Source: Mesorhizobium sp. NBSH29 | GTDB taxonomy: Bacteria; Pseudomonadota; Alphaproteobacteria; Rhizobiales; Rhizobiaceae | Length of the DNA: 64,000 nt | Direction of reading: 5' to 3' | Assembly (NCBI RefSeq): GCF_015500055.1 | Contig: NZ_CP045492.1 | Location: 3,048,501-3,112,500, forward strand | Shown here: positions 55,167-63,884 of the stretch, piece after piece | Position numbering within the stretch: position 1 is the first letter of the stretch | Layout of the letters: each line of letters begins with the position of its first letter | Position numbers and translations under genes: made by a program | The notes under the pieces: model-generated | The model's database searches: none | The model's input: only the letters and a program-made list of their open reading frames with translations | What the model was told of the DNA's origin: nothing

Positions 55167-55780
55167 CGGAGAAGTTCCCGGCGGTTATCCTGGCAGGCGG
55201 TCGTTCCAGGCGCATGGGCGGCACCGATAAACCATTAGCTCTGCTGGCCGGCCGCTCGCTGATCGCCCACATCATCGAGCGCCTCGCGCTCCAGGCGACA
55301 CCACTCGCCATCAATGCCAATGGTGACCCTGCTCGGTATGCGTCCTTTGGACTTCCCATTCTCTCCGATCCGCTGGAGGGTTTCGCTGGTCCGCTGGCAG
55401 GAATTCTCGCTGCCATGGAATGGGCACACGAAACAGGGGCTTCCCACGTGCTGACTGTGGCTGGTGATACCCCTTTTATCCCCCGCGATCTGGCCGCGAA
55501 ACTCAGCACGGTATTGATGCCTAACGATACTCGCATTTCGATTGCCCAGTCCCGCGAGCGCATCCATCCTGTCATCGGCCTTTGGCCGCTCACACTCCAA
55601 AGAGCGCTGCGGGATCATCTTGCACAACAGGACAGGCGCAAGGTCATGGCCTTTATCGAAATGGCTGGCTTTGTTGTGGCCGATTTTTCGACGACAGGCA
55701 CTGACGAAGCCGACCCTTTTTTCAACATCAACACGCCCGACGATTTATTCCTCGCCCACACTTTTTTGGAAGAGCAATGA
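55163..55780 (+). CDS. mobA: Molybdenum cofactor guanylyltransferase
   Basis: A 205-residue enzyme that attaches GMP to molybdopterin to give the MGD cofactor of DMSO-reductase-family enzymes. It has the nucleotide-binding LAGGRSRRMGGTDKPL and the later VAGDTPFIP metal site, with NTPDDL near the end. The ATG overlaps the MFS stop (ATGA), and its own stop overlaps the mobB start in the same way. Confidence 0.94.
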   Translation: MTEKFPAVILAGGRSRRMGGTDKPLALLAGRSLIAHIIERLALQATPLAINANGDPARYASFGLPILSDPLEGFAGPLAGILAAMEWAHETGASHVLTVAGDTPFIPRDLAAKLSTVLMPNDTRISIAQSRERIHPVIGLWPLTLQRALRDHLAQQDRRKVMAFIEMAGFVVADFSTTGTDEADPFFNINTPDDLFLAHTFLEEQ

Positions 55781-56292
55781 CCAAACGAATCTTCGGCATC
55801 ACCGGCTGGAAAAATTCCGGCAAGACGACGCTGACCGAGCGGCTGGTCGTTGAATTGAAGGCGCGCGGCTGGAGCGTTGCAACCGTCAAACACGCACACC
55901 ATCATTTCGACATCGACCAACCGGGCACCGACAGTTTTCGTCATCGCGCGGCCGGCGCACGTGAAGTCGCAATCGTATCGGGAAGACGCTGGGCGCTCAT
56001 GCATGAACTCGAGGGCGAGGCCGAACCATCTCTCGACAACATCCTGGTACGCATGAGTGATTGCGACATTGTGCTTGTGGAAGGCTACAAGCGTGAGGCC
56101 CATCCCAAAATCGAGGCGCGCCGTCGCGACGCAAAGGACCGCGCGCCATTGTCCGCCACGGATCCAGCGATTGTGGCAATCGCTGCCGACTATTTGGTCA
56201 CCGGCGAAACTGTGCCAGCTTTCAACCTTGACGACATCGGTACGATCGCCGATTTCATCGAGCAGCAAACAGGCCTGAACAACGCTCGCTGA
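55777..56292 (+). CDS. mobB: Molybdopterin-guanine dinucleotide biosynthesis protein B
   Basis: A 171-residue P-loop GTPase-like protein: GWKNSGKTTL at about residues 10-19, VKHAHHHFDID switch region and VLVEGYKREAHPKIE. It assists MobA but is not always essential. The 4-bp overlap with mobA indicates one operon with mobA and the MFS gene. Confidence 0.94.
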   Translation: MTKRIFGITGWKNSGKTTLTERLVVELKARGWSVATVKHAHHHFDIDQPGTDSFRHRAAGAREVAIVSGRRWALMHELEGEAEPSLDNILVRMSDCDIVLVEGYKREAHPKIEARRRDAKDRAPLSATDPAIVAIAADYLVTGETVPAFNLDDIGTIADFIEQQTGLNNAR

Positions 56293-56474
56293 ATGTCATT
56301 TCGCACGCGTTGTCGCCACAGACCCGGCATGGACAACGGCCAGTGAAGTGGTTTGCGATTGCATTTTGCTGAAAAACAATGGGAATATCGGTTCAGCGGG
56401 TGACCACCATACGCGTCACCCCAAGCTCCAGTGCGGTCTGTACCGGAGCGGGGATCAAAAATGAGAGGAACATT

Positions 56475-57263
56475 ATGCGTATTATGAAGCGTTTCACACT
56501 GGCTGCATCTGTGGCCGCATTTGCTCTGTCGCTGGGAGCAGCACAGGCACAGGATCTAACCCTGAAGATCGGCACCGAAGGCGCCTATCCGCCCTTTAAC
56601 AATCTGACCGCCGACGGCAAACTCGAAGGCTTCGACATCGACATTGCCAAAGCTCTTTGCGAGGAAATGAAAGCCAAGTGCGAGTTCATCACGCAGGATT
56701 GGGACGGCATCATTCCGGCGCTTCAGGCAAACAAATTCGATGCTATCATCGCGTCCATGTCGATCACCGACGAGCGCAAGCTAAAGGTCGACTTCTCGGA
56801 GAAATATTACAACACGCCGCCGGCAATCGTGGCCCCGAAAGATACCACCATCAAGGGTATCACCAAGGAAGATCTGGCCGGCAAGACCATCGGCGTCGCA
56901 ACGTCGACCACGCACTATAATTTTTCCGAAAAGACATTCACCGATTCGACCCTTAAGGGTTACCCGTCAAGCCAGGAATATCAGCTCGATCTGGCCGCTG
57001 GCCGAATCGATGCAGCCAATGACGACATATCCGTCATTGACGAATGGCTGAAGACTCCGGAGGGCGCTTGCTGCAAGATCGTCGGTACGATTACGCCGGT
57101 CGTTGAAATCCACGGCCCCGGCGCCGGCATCGCCGTCCGCAAGGGCGAGACCGAGCTGGCAGACAAGTTCTCGGCCGCTATAAAAGCAATCCGTGCTAAC
57201 GGAAAATACAAAGAAATCAACGACAAGTACTTTACGTTTGACGTTTACGGTTCTGATTCCTGA
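56475..57263 (+). CDS. Periplasmic binding protein of a basic/polar amino-acid ABC transporter
   Basis: A 262-residue HisJ/ArgT-like binding protein: signal peptide (about 1-25, ending AQA), then IGTEGAYPPFNN, LEGFDIDIAKALCEE, the WDGIIPALQANKFDAIIASMSITDERK block and a YNTPPAIVAPKD hinge segment, all standard for SBP_bac_3. The ligand may be Lys/Arg/Orn or octopine-like. ATG at 56475 follows AGAGGAACATT. A long hairpin separates it from the permease genes. Confidence 0.9.
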   Translation: MRIMKRFTLAASVAAFALSLGAAQAQDLTLKIGTEGAYPPFNNLTADGKLEGFDIDIAKALCEEMKAKCEFITQDWDGIIPALQANKFDAIIASMSITDERKLKVDFSEKYYNTPPAIVAPKDTTIKGITKEDLAGKTIGVATSTTHYNFSEKTFTDSTLKGYPSSQEYQLDLAAGRIDAANDDISVIDEWLKTPEGACCKIVGTITPVVEIHGPGAGIAVRKGETELADKFSAAIKAIRANGKYKEINDKYFTFDVYGSDS

Positions 57264-57270
57264 GTCTTGA

Positions 57271-57307
57271 AAGGTGCCGGCAGCTAGAGGAGCTGCCGGC
57301 ACCTTTC
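57271..57307 (+). promoter_or_regulatory. 16-bp perfect stem-loop between binding-protein and permease genes
   Basis: AAAGGTGCCGGCAGCT (57271-57286) pairs completely with 57292-57307 around a five-base loop. No T tract follows, so it is not a full terminator. Stem-loops at this position are known from other ABC operons, where they protect the binding-protein mRNA and raise its level over the permeases. Here it starts 7 bp after the binding-protein stop. Confidence 0.85.
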
Positions 57308-57316
57308 GGGTTTGAT

Positions 57317-58057
57317 ATGGTACGTGGGGATTTGAACGGATCGATGGCAGGCGTTTGGACGCTTTTAAGCTGGGGACCAGAAGGCTGGCTCGACGATATT
57401 GCGAGCGGGGTCTTTGTCACCGTCTCGCTGGCGGTATGCACCCTGCCCTTCGGGCTTTTCGCAGGATTTCTGATCGCTCTCGCCAAGAAGGCCGAAGAGC
57501 CTTCCTTGCGTATTGCGGGAAATATATACACCACCATTTTTCGCGGCCTTCCCGAGCTTCTGACCCTGTTCCTCATTTACTTTGGGGCGCAGGTCGGCTT
57601 GCAGCAGCTCATCCACTTCTTCAATCCCAGCGCTACAGTCGAGATCAGCAGCTTTGTCGCCGGCATGATCGCGCTAGGGCTCGTTTTTTCATCCTATGCC
57701 AGCGAGGTTTTCCTGTCCGCTTTCCGCGCCATTCCGCGCGGGCAGTATGAAGGTGCGATGGCTGTCGGCCTGTCGAGCCCCAAAACCATGCGGCTGGTGA
57801 TCCTACCGCAACTCATACGTATCGCCCTGCCCGGTCTCAGCAATCTGTGGCTTATCCTGCTGAAAGACACAGCATTGGTTTCTGCCATCGGCCTTTCCGA
57901 CATTGTGCGTCAGGCTGGCGTTGCCGCGCGCGTGACCAAACATGCCTTCCTGTTCTTTGGTGTCGCGTGCCTGATCTATCTGGCGCTGGCGATCATTTCC
58001 TCCATCGGCATCGGCTTCATCGAACGGTGGGTGGGCAAGCGGGATGCCGTGCGATGA
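57317..58057 (+). CDS. Amino-acid ABC permease, HisQ-like
   Basis: A 246-residue permease, five membrane helices with the EAA loop EGAMAVGLSSPKTMRLVILPQ near residue 145. It probably pairs with the next-encoded permease. The ATG at 57317 has no good ribosome site; ATG at 57344 is an alternative start. It overlaps the second permease gene by four bases. Confidence 0.9.
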   Translation: MVRGDLNGSMAGVWTLLSWGPEGWLDDIASGVFVTVSLAVCTLPFGLFAGFLIALAKKAEEPSLRIAGNIYTTIFRGLPELLTLFLIYFGAQVGLQQLIHFFNPSATVEISSFVAGMIALGLVFSSYASEVFLSAFRAIPRGQYEGAMAVGLSSPKTMRLVILPQLIRIALPGLSNLWLILLKDTALVSAIGLSDIVRQAGVAARVTKHAFLFFGVACLIYLALAIISSIGIGFIERWVGKRDAVR

Positions 58058-58881
58058 GTGATCTGGCATCCAGTCTAGCCGTAACGAAACCGCCTGAGCC
58101 AGCCCGTGAGTGGACCGGCCCGCGCATCGCCGGGCATATTATTCTGGGCCTTTGGTTTCTGATCGGCCTCGGTCTGCTTGCCTATATGGTCCGCGCCTGG
58201 AACCCCGATCTGTTCACGCGCTATGCGCCACAATATATCAGCGGCCTTGGGGTCACCCTGACGCTGGTGTCCATTTCAATAGTCATCGGTGCCGTCCTGT
58301 CGGTACCGATCGCGTATGCCCGCATGTCGTCCAACCGATTTCTCGCGGCGCTTGCCTACGCCTATGTTTACTTCTTTCGCGGCACCCCGCTTCTGGCGCA
58401 GACATTTCTGATTTATTACGGCCTCGGGTCGTTCCGCCCTGCACTTGAATCTGTCGGGCTATGGATCTTTTTCCGTGAAGCTTGGTACTGCGCCATCTTC
58501 GCCTTTTCGCTCAACACTGCCGCCTATCAGGCCGAAATACTGCGGGGCGCGATCGAGAGCGTCGAGCGCGGACAATGGGAGGGCGCCGCCTCACTTGGAG
58601 TGTCCAAGTGGATCACTCTCCGAAAGATCATCCTGCCCCAGGCGCTAATTGTAGGTCTGCGTCCTTACGGCAATGAAATCATCCTGATGATCAAGGGATC
58701 GGCCATCGTCGCCATCATCACCGTGTTCGACCTGATGGGCGAAACGCGTCGCGCCTATTCGCGCAGCTTCGATTTCCAGACCTACCTTTGGGCGGCAATT
58801 CTCTATCTGACGATCGTTGAAATGCTGCGGCATACGATCGACTGGATCGAGCGCATCATTACCCGCCACCTGGTGCGCTGA
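58054..58881 (+). CDS. Amino-acid ABC permease, HisM-like
   Basis: A 275-residue permease: an N-terminal cytoplasmic stretch, then five or six helices with the FRGTPLLAQTFLIYYG family block and the EAA loop EGAASLGVSKWITLRKIILPQ. The ATG overlaps the previous stop (ATGA). No ATP-binding protein gene follows: the next gene is a dehydrogenase. An ATPase must be supplied from another locus. Confidence 0.92.
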   Translation: MSDLASSLAVTKPPEPAREWTGPRIAGHIILGLWFLIGLGLLAYMVRAWNPDLFTRYAPQYISGLGVTLTLVSISIVIGAVLSVPIAYARMSSNRFLAALAYAYVYFFRGTPLLAQTFLIYYGLGSFRPALESVGLWIFFREAWYCAIFAFSLNTAAYQAEILRGAIESVERGQWEGAASLGVSKWITLRKIILPQALIVGLRPYGNEIILMIKGSAIVAIITVFDLMGETRRAYSRSFDFQTYLWAAILYLTIVEMLRHTIDWIERIITRHLVR

Positions 58882-58912
58882 ACGTAGCGCAAAAACCATC
58901 GATGAGGAAAAA

Positions 58913-59785
58913 ATGGCAAAAGTAGCGTTTCTCGGCCTTGGCGTGATGGGGTACCCGATGGCTGCACACTTGAAAAACAAGGGTGGCCACGATCTTACCG
59001 TTTACAACCGCACGGCTGAAAAGGCTCAAAAATGGGTCGAAGAACATGGCGGGCAGCACGCTGCCACGCCAGCAGAGGCTGCAAAAGGCCAGGACTTTGT
59101 GTTCGCATGCGTCGGCAATGACGACGATCTGCGCCAGATTACCATCGGCAAGGACGGCGCATTCGCTTCAATGAGCACGGGCGCGATCTTCATCGACAAC
59201 ACGACGGCCTCCGCTGAGGTGGCCCGGGAGCTTGCGGTCGCCGCGACCAAAGGCGGCTTCGGTTTCCTGGATGCCCCGGTATCCGGTGGCCAGGCGGGCG
59301 CTGAAAACGGCATCCTGACCGTGATGGTGGGCGGCGAGACCGAAACCTTCGAGCGCGCTAAACCAGTCATCGATGCGTATGCCCGAATGGTTGGCCTCAT
59401 GGGGCCGGCCGGCAGCGGGCAGCTAACCAAAATGGTCAACCAGATCTGTATCGCCGGCCTGGTTCAGGGCCTGGCTGAAGGCATTCATTTCGGCAAGCAG
59501 GCCGGCCTGGACATTGAAAAAGTGGTCGATGTTATCTCCAAGGGAGCTGCCGGCTCCTGGCAGATGGAAAACCGCCACAGGACTATGGATGCCAGCAAAT
59601 ATGATTTCGGCTTCGCCGTGGACTGGATGCGAAAAGACTTGGGCATCTGCCTCGAGGAAGCTGATCGTAACGGTGCAAGTCTTCCCGTCACGGCACTTGT
59701 CGACCAGTTCTACAAGGACGTGCAGGCGATGGGCGGCAGGCGCTGGGATACATCCTCGCTGCTCGCCCGCCTCGAGCGCAAATAG
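58913..59785 (+). CDS. Beta-hydroxyacid dehydrogenase (3-hydroxyisobutyrate/tartronate semialdehyde reductase family)
   Basis: A 290-residue enzyme with NAD(P)-binding GLGVMGYPMA, the substrate-binding DAPVSGGQAGAENGILTVMVGG, and the catalytic lysine in GSGQLTKMVNQ. It could be 3-hydroxyisobutyrate dehydrogenase (valine breakdown) or tartronate semialdehyde reductase. GAGGA precedes the ATG; it lies 31 bp after the permease gene and may be co-transcribed with the transporter. Confidence 0.87.
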   Translation: MAKVAFLGLGVMGYPMAAHLKNKGGHDLTVYNRTAEKAQKWVEEHGGQHAATPAEAAKGQDFVFACVGNDDDLRQITIGKDGAFASMSTGAIFIDNTTASAEVARELAVAATKGGFGFLDAPVSGGQAGAENGILTVMVGGETETFERAKPVIDAYARMVGLMGPAGSGQLTKMVNQICIAGLVQGLAEGIHFGKQAGLDIEKVVDVISKGAAGSWQMENRHRTMDASKYDFGFAVDWMRKDLGICLEEADRNGASLPVTALVDQFYKDVQAMGGRRWDTSSLLARLERK

Positions 59786-59794
59786 GCCAACGTC

Positions 59795-60289
59795 CTAATT
59801 GCTGGCAGACGAACCACTTTCCTTGTCCAAGACCAAGTAGTCGAGGGGCAACTGCGTGGTGTATTTGATCCGCTCCATCGCAAAAGCCGACGACACATCG
59901 CGGATTTCAATCTTGGCAATCATCCGCTTGTAGAATGCGTCATAGGCAGCGATATCCGGCACGACCACGCGCAACAGGTAGTCCACATCGCCGCTCATCC
60001 GATAAAATTCAATCACTTCTGGGAATTCCTGGATAACCTCTGAAAAGCGCCGCAGCCACTCATGGCTGTGCGAATTCGTGCGGATTGAGACGAAAACCGT
60101 GACACGGGTGTTGATCTTTTCCGGGTCGAGCAGCGCCACGCGGCGCATGACAACGCCCTCTTCCTCCAGCTTTTGAATGCGCCGCCAGCACGGTGTCGTC
60201 GACAGACCTACCTTCTTGGCGATATCTGCCACAGCTAGCGTGGAATCCTCTTGCAAGAGGCGCAAAATTTTTCGGTCAAGGCGGTCCAT
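59795..60289 (-). CDS. Lrp/AsnC-family transcriptional regulator
   Basis: A 164-residue protein with an N-terminal HTH (VADIAKKVGLSTTPCWRRIQKLEEEGVV, about residues 19-46) and a C-terminal RAM domain (GDVDYLLRVVVPDIAAYD). Amino-acid-sensing regulators of this kind often control neighbouring catabolic genes, and the amino-acid transporter and dehydrogenase lie on the other side, convergent with only 9 bp between. ATG at 60289 follows TTGGAG. Confidence 0.92.
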   Translation of the reverse strand: MDRLDRKILRLLQEDSTLAVADIAKKVGLSTTPCWRRIQKLEEEGVVMRRVALLDPEKINTRVTVFVSIRTNSHSHEWLRRFSEVIQEFPEVIEFYRMSGDVDYLLRVVVPDIAAYDAFYKRMIAKIEIRDVSSAFAMERIKYTTQLPLDYLVLDKESGSSASN

Positions 60290-60381
60290 AATCGGCTCCA
60301 AGTAGAATTGAATACTACAATGACCGTGATAGGGGCGCTCTGCAAGAAAGAAATTCTAAACAGGAGATCAATCTGCATAGA

Positions 60382-61074
60382 TCAAAGCGGCCGGATTTGT
60401 CCTGCCCGCGCGCCAATTTCCGCGCGTAGAAACGGTAGCAGATCATCTTCGAACCAAGGGTGACGTTTCAACCACCCAGTATTGCGCCATGAAGGATGCG
60501 GCAGGACGATAGAATGCGGTGTCGTTTGCGCATAGATGGCGCGCCAATCCTCAATTGTCGCGGTCAGCGATGGCTTTCGAAGCGTCCCAAGGTGCCAGCG
60601 CTGCGCGTAGAGCCCAATCGTCAGCACAAGATCAATCTGCGGCATCAGCGCCATGAAACGCGCCCGCCAAGCCGGTGCGCATTCGCGCCGCGGCGGCAGG
60701 TCACCTCCTTTGGCATCCTGCCCTGGAAAGCAAAATCCCATGGGCAAAATGGCAAAAACGTCCGGGTCGTAAAATTGCACGCGCGAAACGCCCAGCCAGT
60801 CTCGCAACCGGTCGCCCGAGGCATCGTCGAAGGGAATGCCAGACGCATGAACCCTGGTACCGGGCGCCTGCCCTGCAATCAGGATTCTCGCTTTCGTCGA
60901 TGCCACGACCACCGGTCGAGGCGGATGTGGCAAAGGCTGGCCAATCGGGCGCTCCGCGCATATGCGGCAATCCCGCGCTTCATCGGTGAGTGCGGCCAGC
61001 GCCGTCGATTGTGTACCCAGCCTAAGCGTCTGCACTCGGGCGCGCTTTGACGTCAGAATACCAACGCCCGACAT
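60382..61074 (-). CDS. Uracil-DNA glycosylase-family protein (COG1573 type)
   Basis: About 230 residues. The motif GQAPGTRVHASGIPFDD corresponds to motif A of family 4/5 UDGs, and HPSWRN to the substrate-binding motif. Four cysteines (two in DCRICAE, then FCFPGQ and ECAPAW) have the arrangement of a 4Fe-4S cluster. Its start overlaps the GST gene by about 50 bp: ATG at 61074 or 61086, or possibly a GTG at 61035. Specific substrate unproven. Confidence 0.75.
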   Translation of the reverse strand: MSGVGILTSKRARVQTLRLGTQSTALAALTDEARDCRICAERPIGQPLPHPPRPVVVASTKARILIAGQAPGTRVHASGIPFDDASGDRLRDWLGVSRVQFYDPDVFAILPMGFCFPGQDAKGGDLPPRRECAPAWRARFMALMPQIDLVLTIGLYAQRWHLGTLRKPSLTATIEDWRAIYAQTTPHSIVLPHPSWRNTGWLKRHPWFEDDLLPFLRAEIGARAGQIRPL

Positions 61075-61633
61075 TGCTGAGCCCATCAGGCAGCGTGATC
61101 CGGGCTGGCTTCATGAAGTCGATCGCGATCATGGCGGTGATGTCAGCGATAGAATATGCGTCACCTGCAGCAAACTCGCGAGATGCCAGTTCGCGGTCAA
61201 AAAACGCCAGAAATTCCAAAGCTTTTGGCTTGTTGGCCTCGCCCCATTCGGCAATTTGGGGCACCTCCCATTCTTTCATCGCAGGGTGGATATGGCGAAA
61301 GGCCTGCGCTACCGGCATCAACAGATGCAATTCCATCCGCCGGTTCCACATTTCAACGACAGCGCTGCCCAGCGCGCCTTCCCCAAACATGGGCGGGGCG
61401 GGGTGAAGCGCTTCAAAGTAGCGGCAGATCGCGACGGACTCAGTCAGCACCGTCCCATCATCAAGCTCCAGAATAGGCAATCTTTGCAGCGGATTGCGTT
61501 GGGTCAGCTCTGCATCCTTGTGGCCGAAAGTGCCCATATCAACTGGGACAAGCGGGACCTCAATGCCCTTTTCCGCCAGAAAGACCCGAACCCTTCGCGG
61601 GTTGGGAGCCCGGCCACCATCAAATAGCTTCAT
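61022..61633 (-). CDS. Glutathione S-transferase
   Basis: A 203-residue two-domain protein. The N-terminal thioredoxin fold starts MKLFDGGRAPNPRRVR and has the GSH-binding LPILELDDGTVLTESVAICRYFE; the C-terminal helical domain contains AGDAYSIADI. Class by eye: bacterial theta/beta-like; the catalytic residue (Ser/Cys) is not obvious in the first helix. Its end overlaps the downstream UDG-family gene. Confidence 0.87.
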   Translation of the reverse strand: MKLFDGGRAPNPRRVRVFLAEKGIEVPLVPVDMGTFGHKDAELTQRNPLQRLPILELDDGTVLTESVAICRYFEALHPAPPMFGEGALGSAVVEMWNRRMELHLLMPVAQAFRHIHPAMKEWEVPQIAEWGEANKPKALEFLAFFDRELASREFAAGDAYSIADITAMIAIDFMKPARITLPDGLSNVGRWYSDVKARPSADA

Positions 61634-61661
61634 CCAATTCTCCTAGTCTGCATGTCACCGG

Positions 61662-62279
61662 TCATAACGACCCGACAAATGTCTTCAACCAGTCCCAAAG
61701 CGATCGCACCGACTGGTGCTCTCCTTCCACTAAAGCTCCATGGCTGTCGCGCCACCGCCGCGGACGGTCGAACGATCCCGCCCACAGGCCGCGCTTGGCT
61801 TCACGGGCAGCTTTTTCCTCATCCTCATAGTCACCATAAGCGACAGCCCAGCCCGCTTCCACCTGCAAACGATTGAGATCAGTATCTCCCGCACTGCATC
61901 GACCAAGGATGCGCCCGTACCTGTCATGGTCGCCACCCTTGCAGACCACCGGTCGGCGCGCGATCAACCGCACCAGCGCCTCACGCGAAAGCCGTCCGCA
62001 CAGATAGGATGTCCCGTCTTTTGTGCAGGTCTGATTGTATTCCGGCGCATCGATGCCGCGCAGACGCACCCGTTCCTTGCCGAGCGTAAGGGAATCGCCG
62101 TCGTTGATTACGGCCTGCCCAGCAGTCTGCCGCGTATCGGCAATATCAACGCGTGCTGAAACCACCACCAGAAGGAACAGAATGGCTGCGGCGACGCCAT
62201 AATCAAGTATTTGGCGCCACAGGCTGCGTGGCCGGCGCGACCGGTTGGTCCGCGCTCTGCCATTCCAGGATGAGCTCAT
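61662..62279 (-). CDS. Membrane-anchored thermonuclease (SNase)-family protein
   Basis: A 205-residue protein with one N-terminal membrane helix (about 30-48) and an SNase domain: VINDGDSLTLGKERVRLRGIDAPE (calcium and catalytic residues), then GDHDRYGRILGRC, and EAGWAVAYGDYEDEEKAAREAKRGLW. It should be a periplasmic DNA/RNA nuclease. ATG at 62279 is used; a TTG at 62285 would add two residues. Confidence 0.86.
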   Translation of the reverse strand: MSSSWNGRARTNRSRRPRSLWRQILDYGVAAAILFLLVVVSARVDIADTRQTAGQAVINDGDSLTLGKERVRLRGIDAPEYNQTCTKDGTSYLCGRLSREALVRLIARRPVVCKGGDHDRYGRILGRCSAGDTDLNRLQVEAGWAVAYGDYEDEEKAAREAKRGLWAGSFDRPRRWRDSHGALVEGEHQSVRSLWDWLKTFVGSL

Positions 62280-62351
62280 GCGCAAAAGGGTCTCTTAATC
62301 ATTCGCCACTAACCTGGGCTTGTATCGATACGCGCCACAACAGAAACGTTC

Positions 62352-63884
62352 ATGCCGTTCCAGCAATCGACCACGGCCGATAAGTTTATTGTGGACCGCC
62401 GAAAGACCCATCGCAACAGCGAGGTGTCGCGCGCGGTCCGCAAAACGCGCGACCGTCTTTCGCAAAGAGCCGGCAACCCGGAATTTGACCGCGAGCTTTT
62501 GAAACTGCATGCGCGCGCAATGGTCAGCAGCGCCACCGCGATACCACTCTTAGTACTGCTCATCGCGGGTGCCGGTCTCTATTTTGGCATGGAAGCCAAC
62601 ATTCTGATCTGGGCGCTGGTCACTGTCACGTGCTACACCGCAGTGGCATTTGTGGCCCGCAATATCGACCGTAAAAATCCGTCAGATATCAAGTCAAAAC
62701 GCGTTCGTAATATTTTCTTCGTGAGCCACTTTGTCAGCGGCCTGGGCTGGGCTTATTTCGCCTCGCTCAGCTGCATCGCCTGTGACCCGGACTACCTGCC
62801 GGTGTTCAAGGCCGTTGTCCTCCTTCTGGCCATCGCCGCCAGCGCCCTCATCAGTTCATCGCTGCGCGGCGCGCTGATCGTCACTTTCGCGCTTCCTGTG
62901 GCCATCTATGCATCGCTGGGCGCCCATCTGTGGATGCCGGTGCAAAGTGTGATGGCAGGTCTGCTGGTTCTGGCTCTGCCCTTCTTTTCTTACGTATCGA
63001 GTAATATGAACCGGTCCGCAGTCATGCTGCTATCTTTTCGGCGCGAAGTGGATGGCCTGATTGCCGAGCTCGAAACCGCGAAATCCATGTCGGACGAAGC
63101 CCGCGGCCGCGCCGAGGAGGCCAATTTGGCCAAGTCACGCTTTCTGGCATCCATGAGCCATGAGTTGCGCACGCCACTGAATGCTATTTTGGGCTTTTCC
63201 GAAGTCATGGCCAGCGAAGTGCTCGGCCCGATGCAAAACGACACCTATCGCGATTACGCCCGCGACATCCATGGGTCCGGTCAGCATCTGCTCGACGTCA
63301 TCAATGAAATTCTCGATCTCTCGCGCATCGAGGCCGGCCGATATACGCTGAATGAAGAGCCGGTCACGATCGTCTATGTGGTGGAAGAGTGCTGCCGCCT
63401 GATGGAGTTGAAATCGCGCAACAAGGACATCCGCATCGTCCAGCAATATGAGAGCGATATGCCACGCCTCTATGCCGATGAGCGTTCTGTGCGCCAGATC
63501 ACGCTCAACCTCTTGTCGAACGCAGTCAAATTCACTGGTAGTGGCGGGGAGATCATCGTCAAGGTGGGTTGGACGGTCGGTGGCGGCCAGTATATCTCCG
63601 TCAAGGACAACGGCCCAGGTATCCCGGAAGACGAGATCCCAATCGTCCTGTCAGCCTTTGGGCAGGGCTCGATTGCCATCAAAAGCGCCGAGCAGGGTAC
63701 CGGCCTCGGGCTGCCCATTGTCCAAGGCATGATGGCGATGCATGGCGGCGAGTTCGAACTTCACTCCAAGCTGCGCGAAGGCACAGAGGCGATCGCGATA
63801 TTCCCTGCCTCGCGCGTCATGGAATCACTTCCGGCCATTCATCGCCAGCAGGATCAGCCGCCCGCCCGCCGCTTCGCATCCTGA
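62352..63884 (+). CDS. Sensor histidine kinase with multi-pass membrane input (PdhS/PleC/DivJ-type)
   Basis: A 510-residue kinase. Six or so membrane helices fill residues about 55-225 with no periplasmic domain of size. The HisKA domain has the phospho-acceptor H270 in MSHELRTPLNAILGFSEVM, then GPMQNDTYRDYARDIHGSGQHLLDVINEILDLSRIEAGR, the pattern shared by PleC/DivJ/PdhS kinases that act on DivK and PleD in alphaproteobacteria. The HATPase_c N, G1 and G2 boxes (NLLSNAVKFT, DNGPGIP, GTGLGLPIV) are intact. Which subtype it is cannot be settled. Confidence 0.85.
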   Translation: MPFQQSTTADKFIVDRRKTHRNSEVSRAVRKTRDRLSQRAGNPEFDRELLKLHARAMVSSATAIPLLVLLIAGAGLYFGMEANILIWALVTVTCYTAVAFVARNIDRKNPSDIKSKRVRNIFFVSHFVSGLGWAYFASLSCIACDPDYLPVFKAVVLLLAIAASALISSSLRGALIVTFALPVAIYASLGAHLWMPVQSVMAGLLVLALPFFSYVSSNMNRSAVMLLSFRREVDGLIAELETAKSMSDEARGRAEEANLAKSRFLASMSHELRTPLNAILGFSEVMASEVLGPMQNDTYRDYARDIHGSGQHLLDVINEILDLSRIEAGRYTLNEEPVTIVYVVEECCRLMELKSRNKDIRIVQQYESDMPRLYADERSVRQITLNLLSNAVKFTGSGGEIIVKVGWTVGGGQYISVKDNGPGIPEDEIPIVLSAFGQGSIAIKSAEQGTGLGLPIVQGMMAMHGGEFELHSKLREGTEAIAIFPASRVMESLPAIHRQQDQPPARRFAS

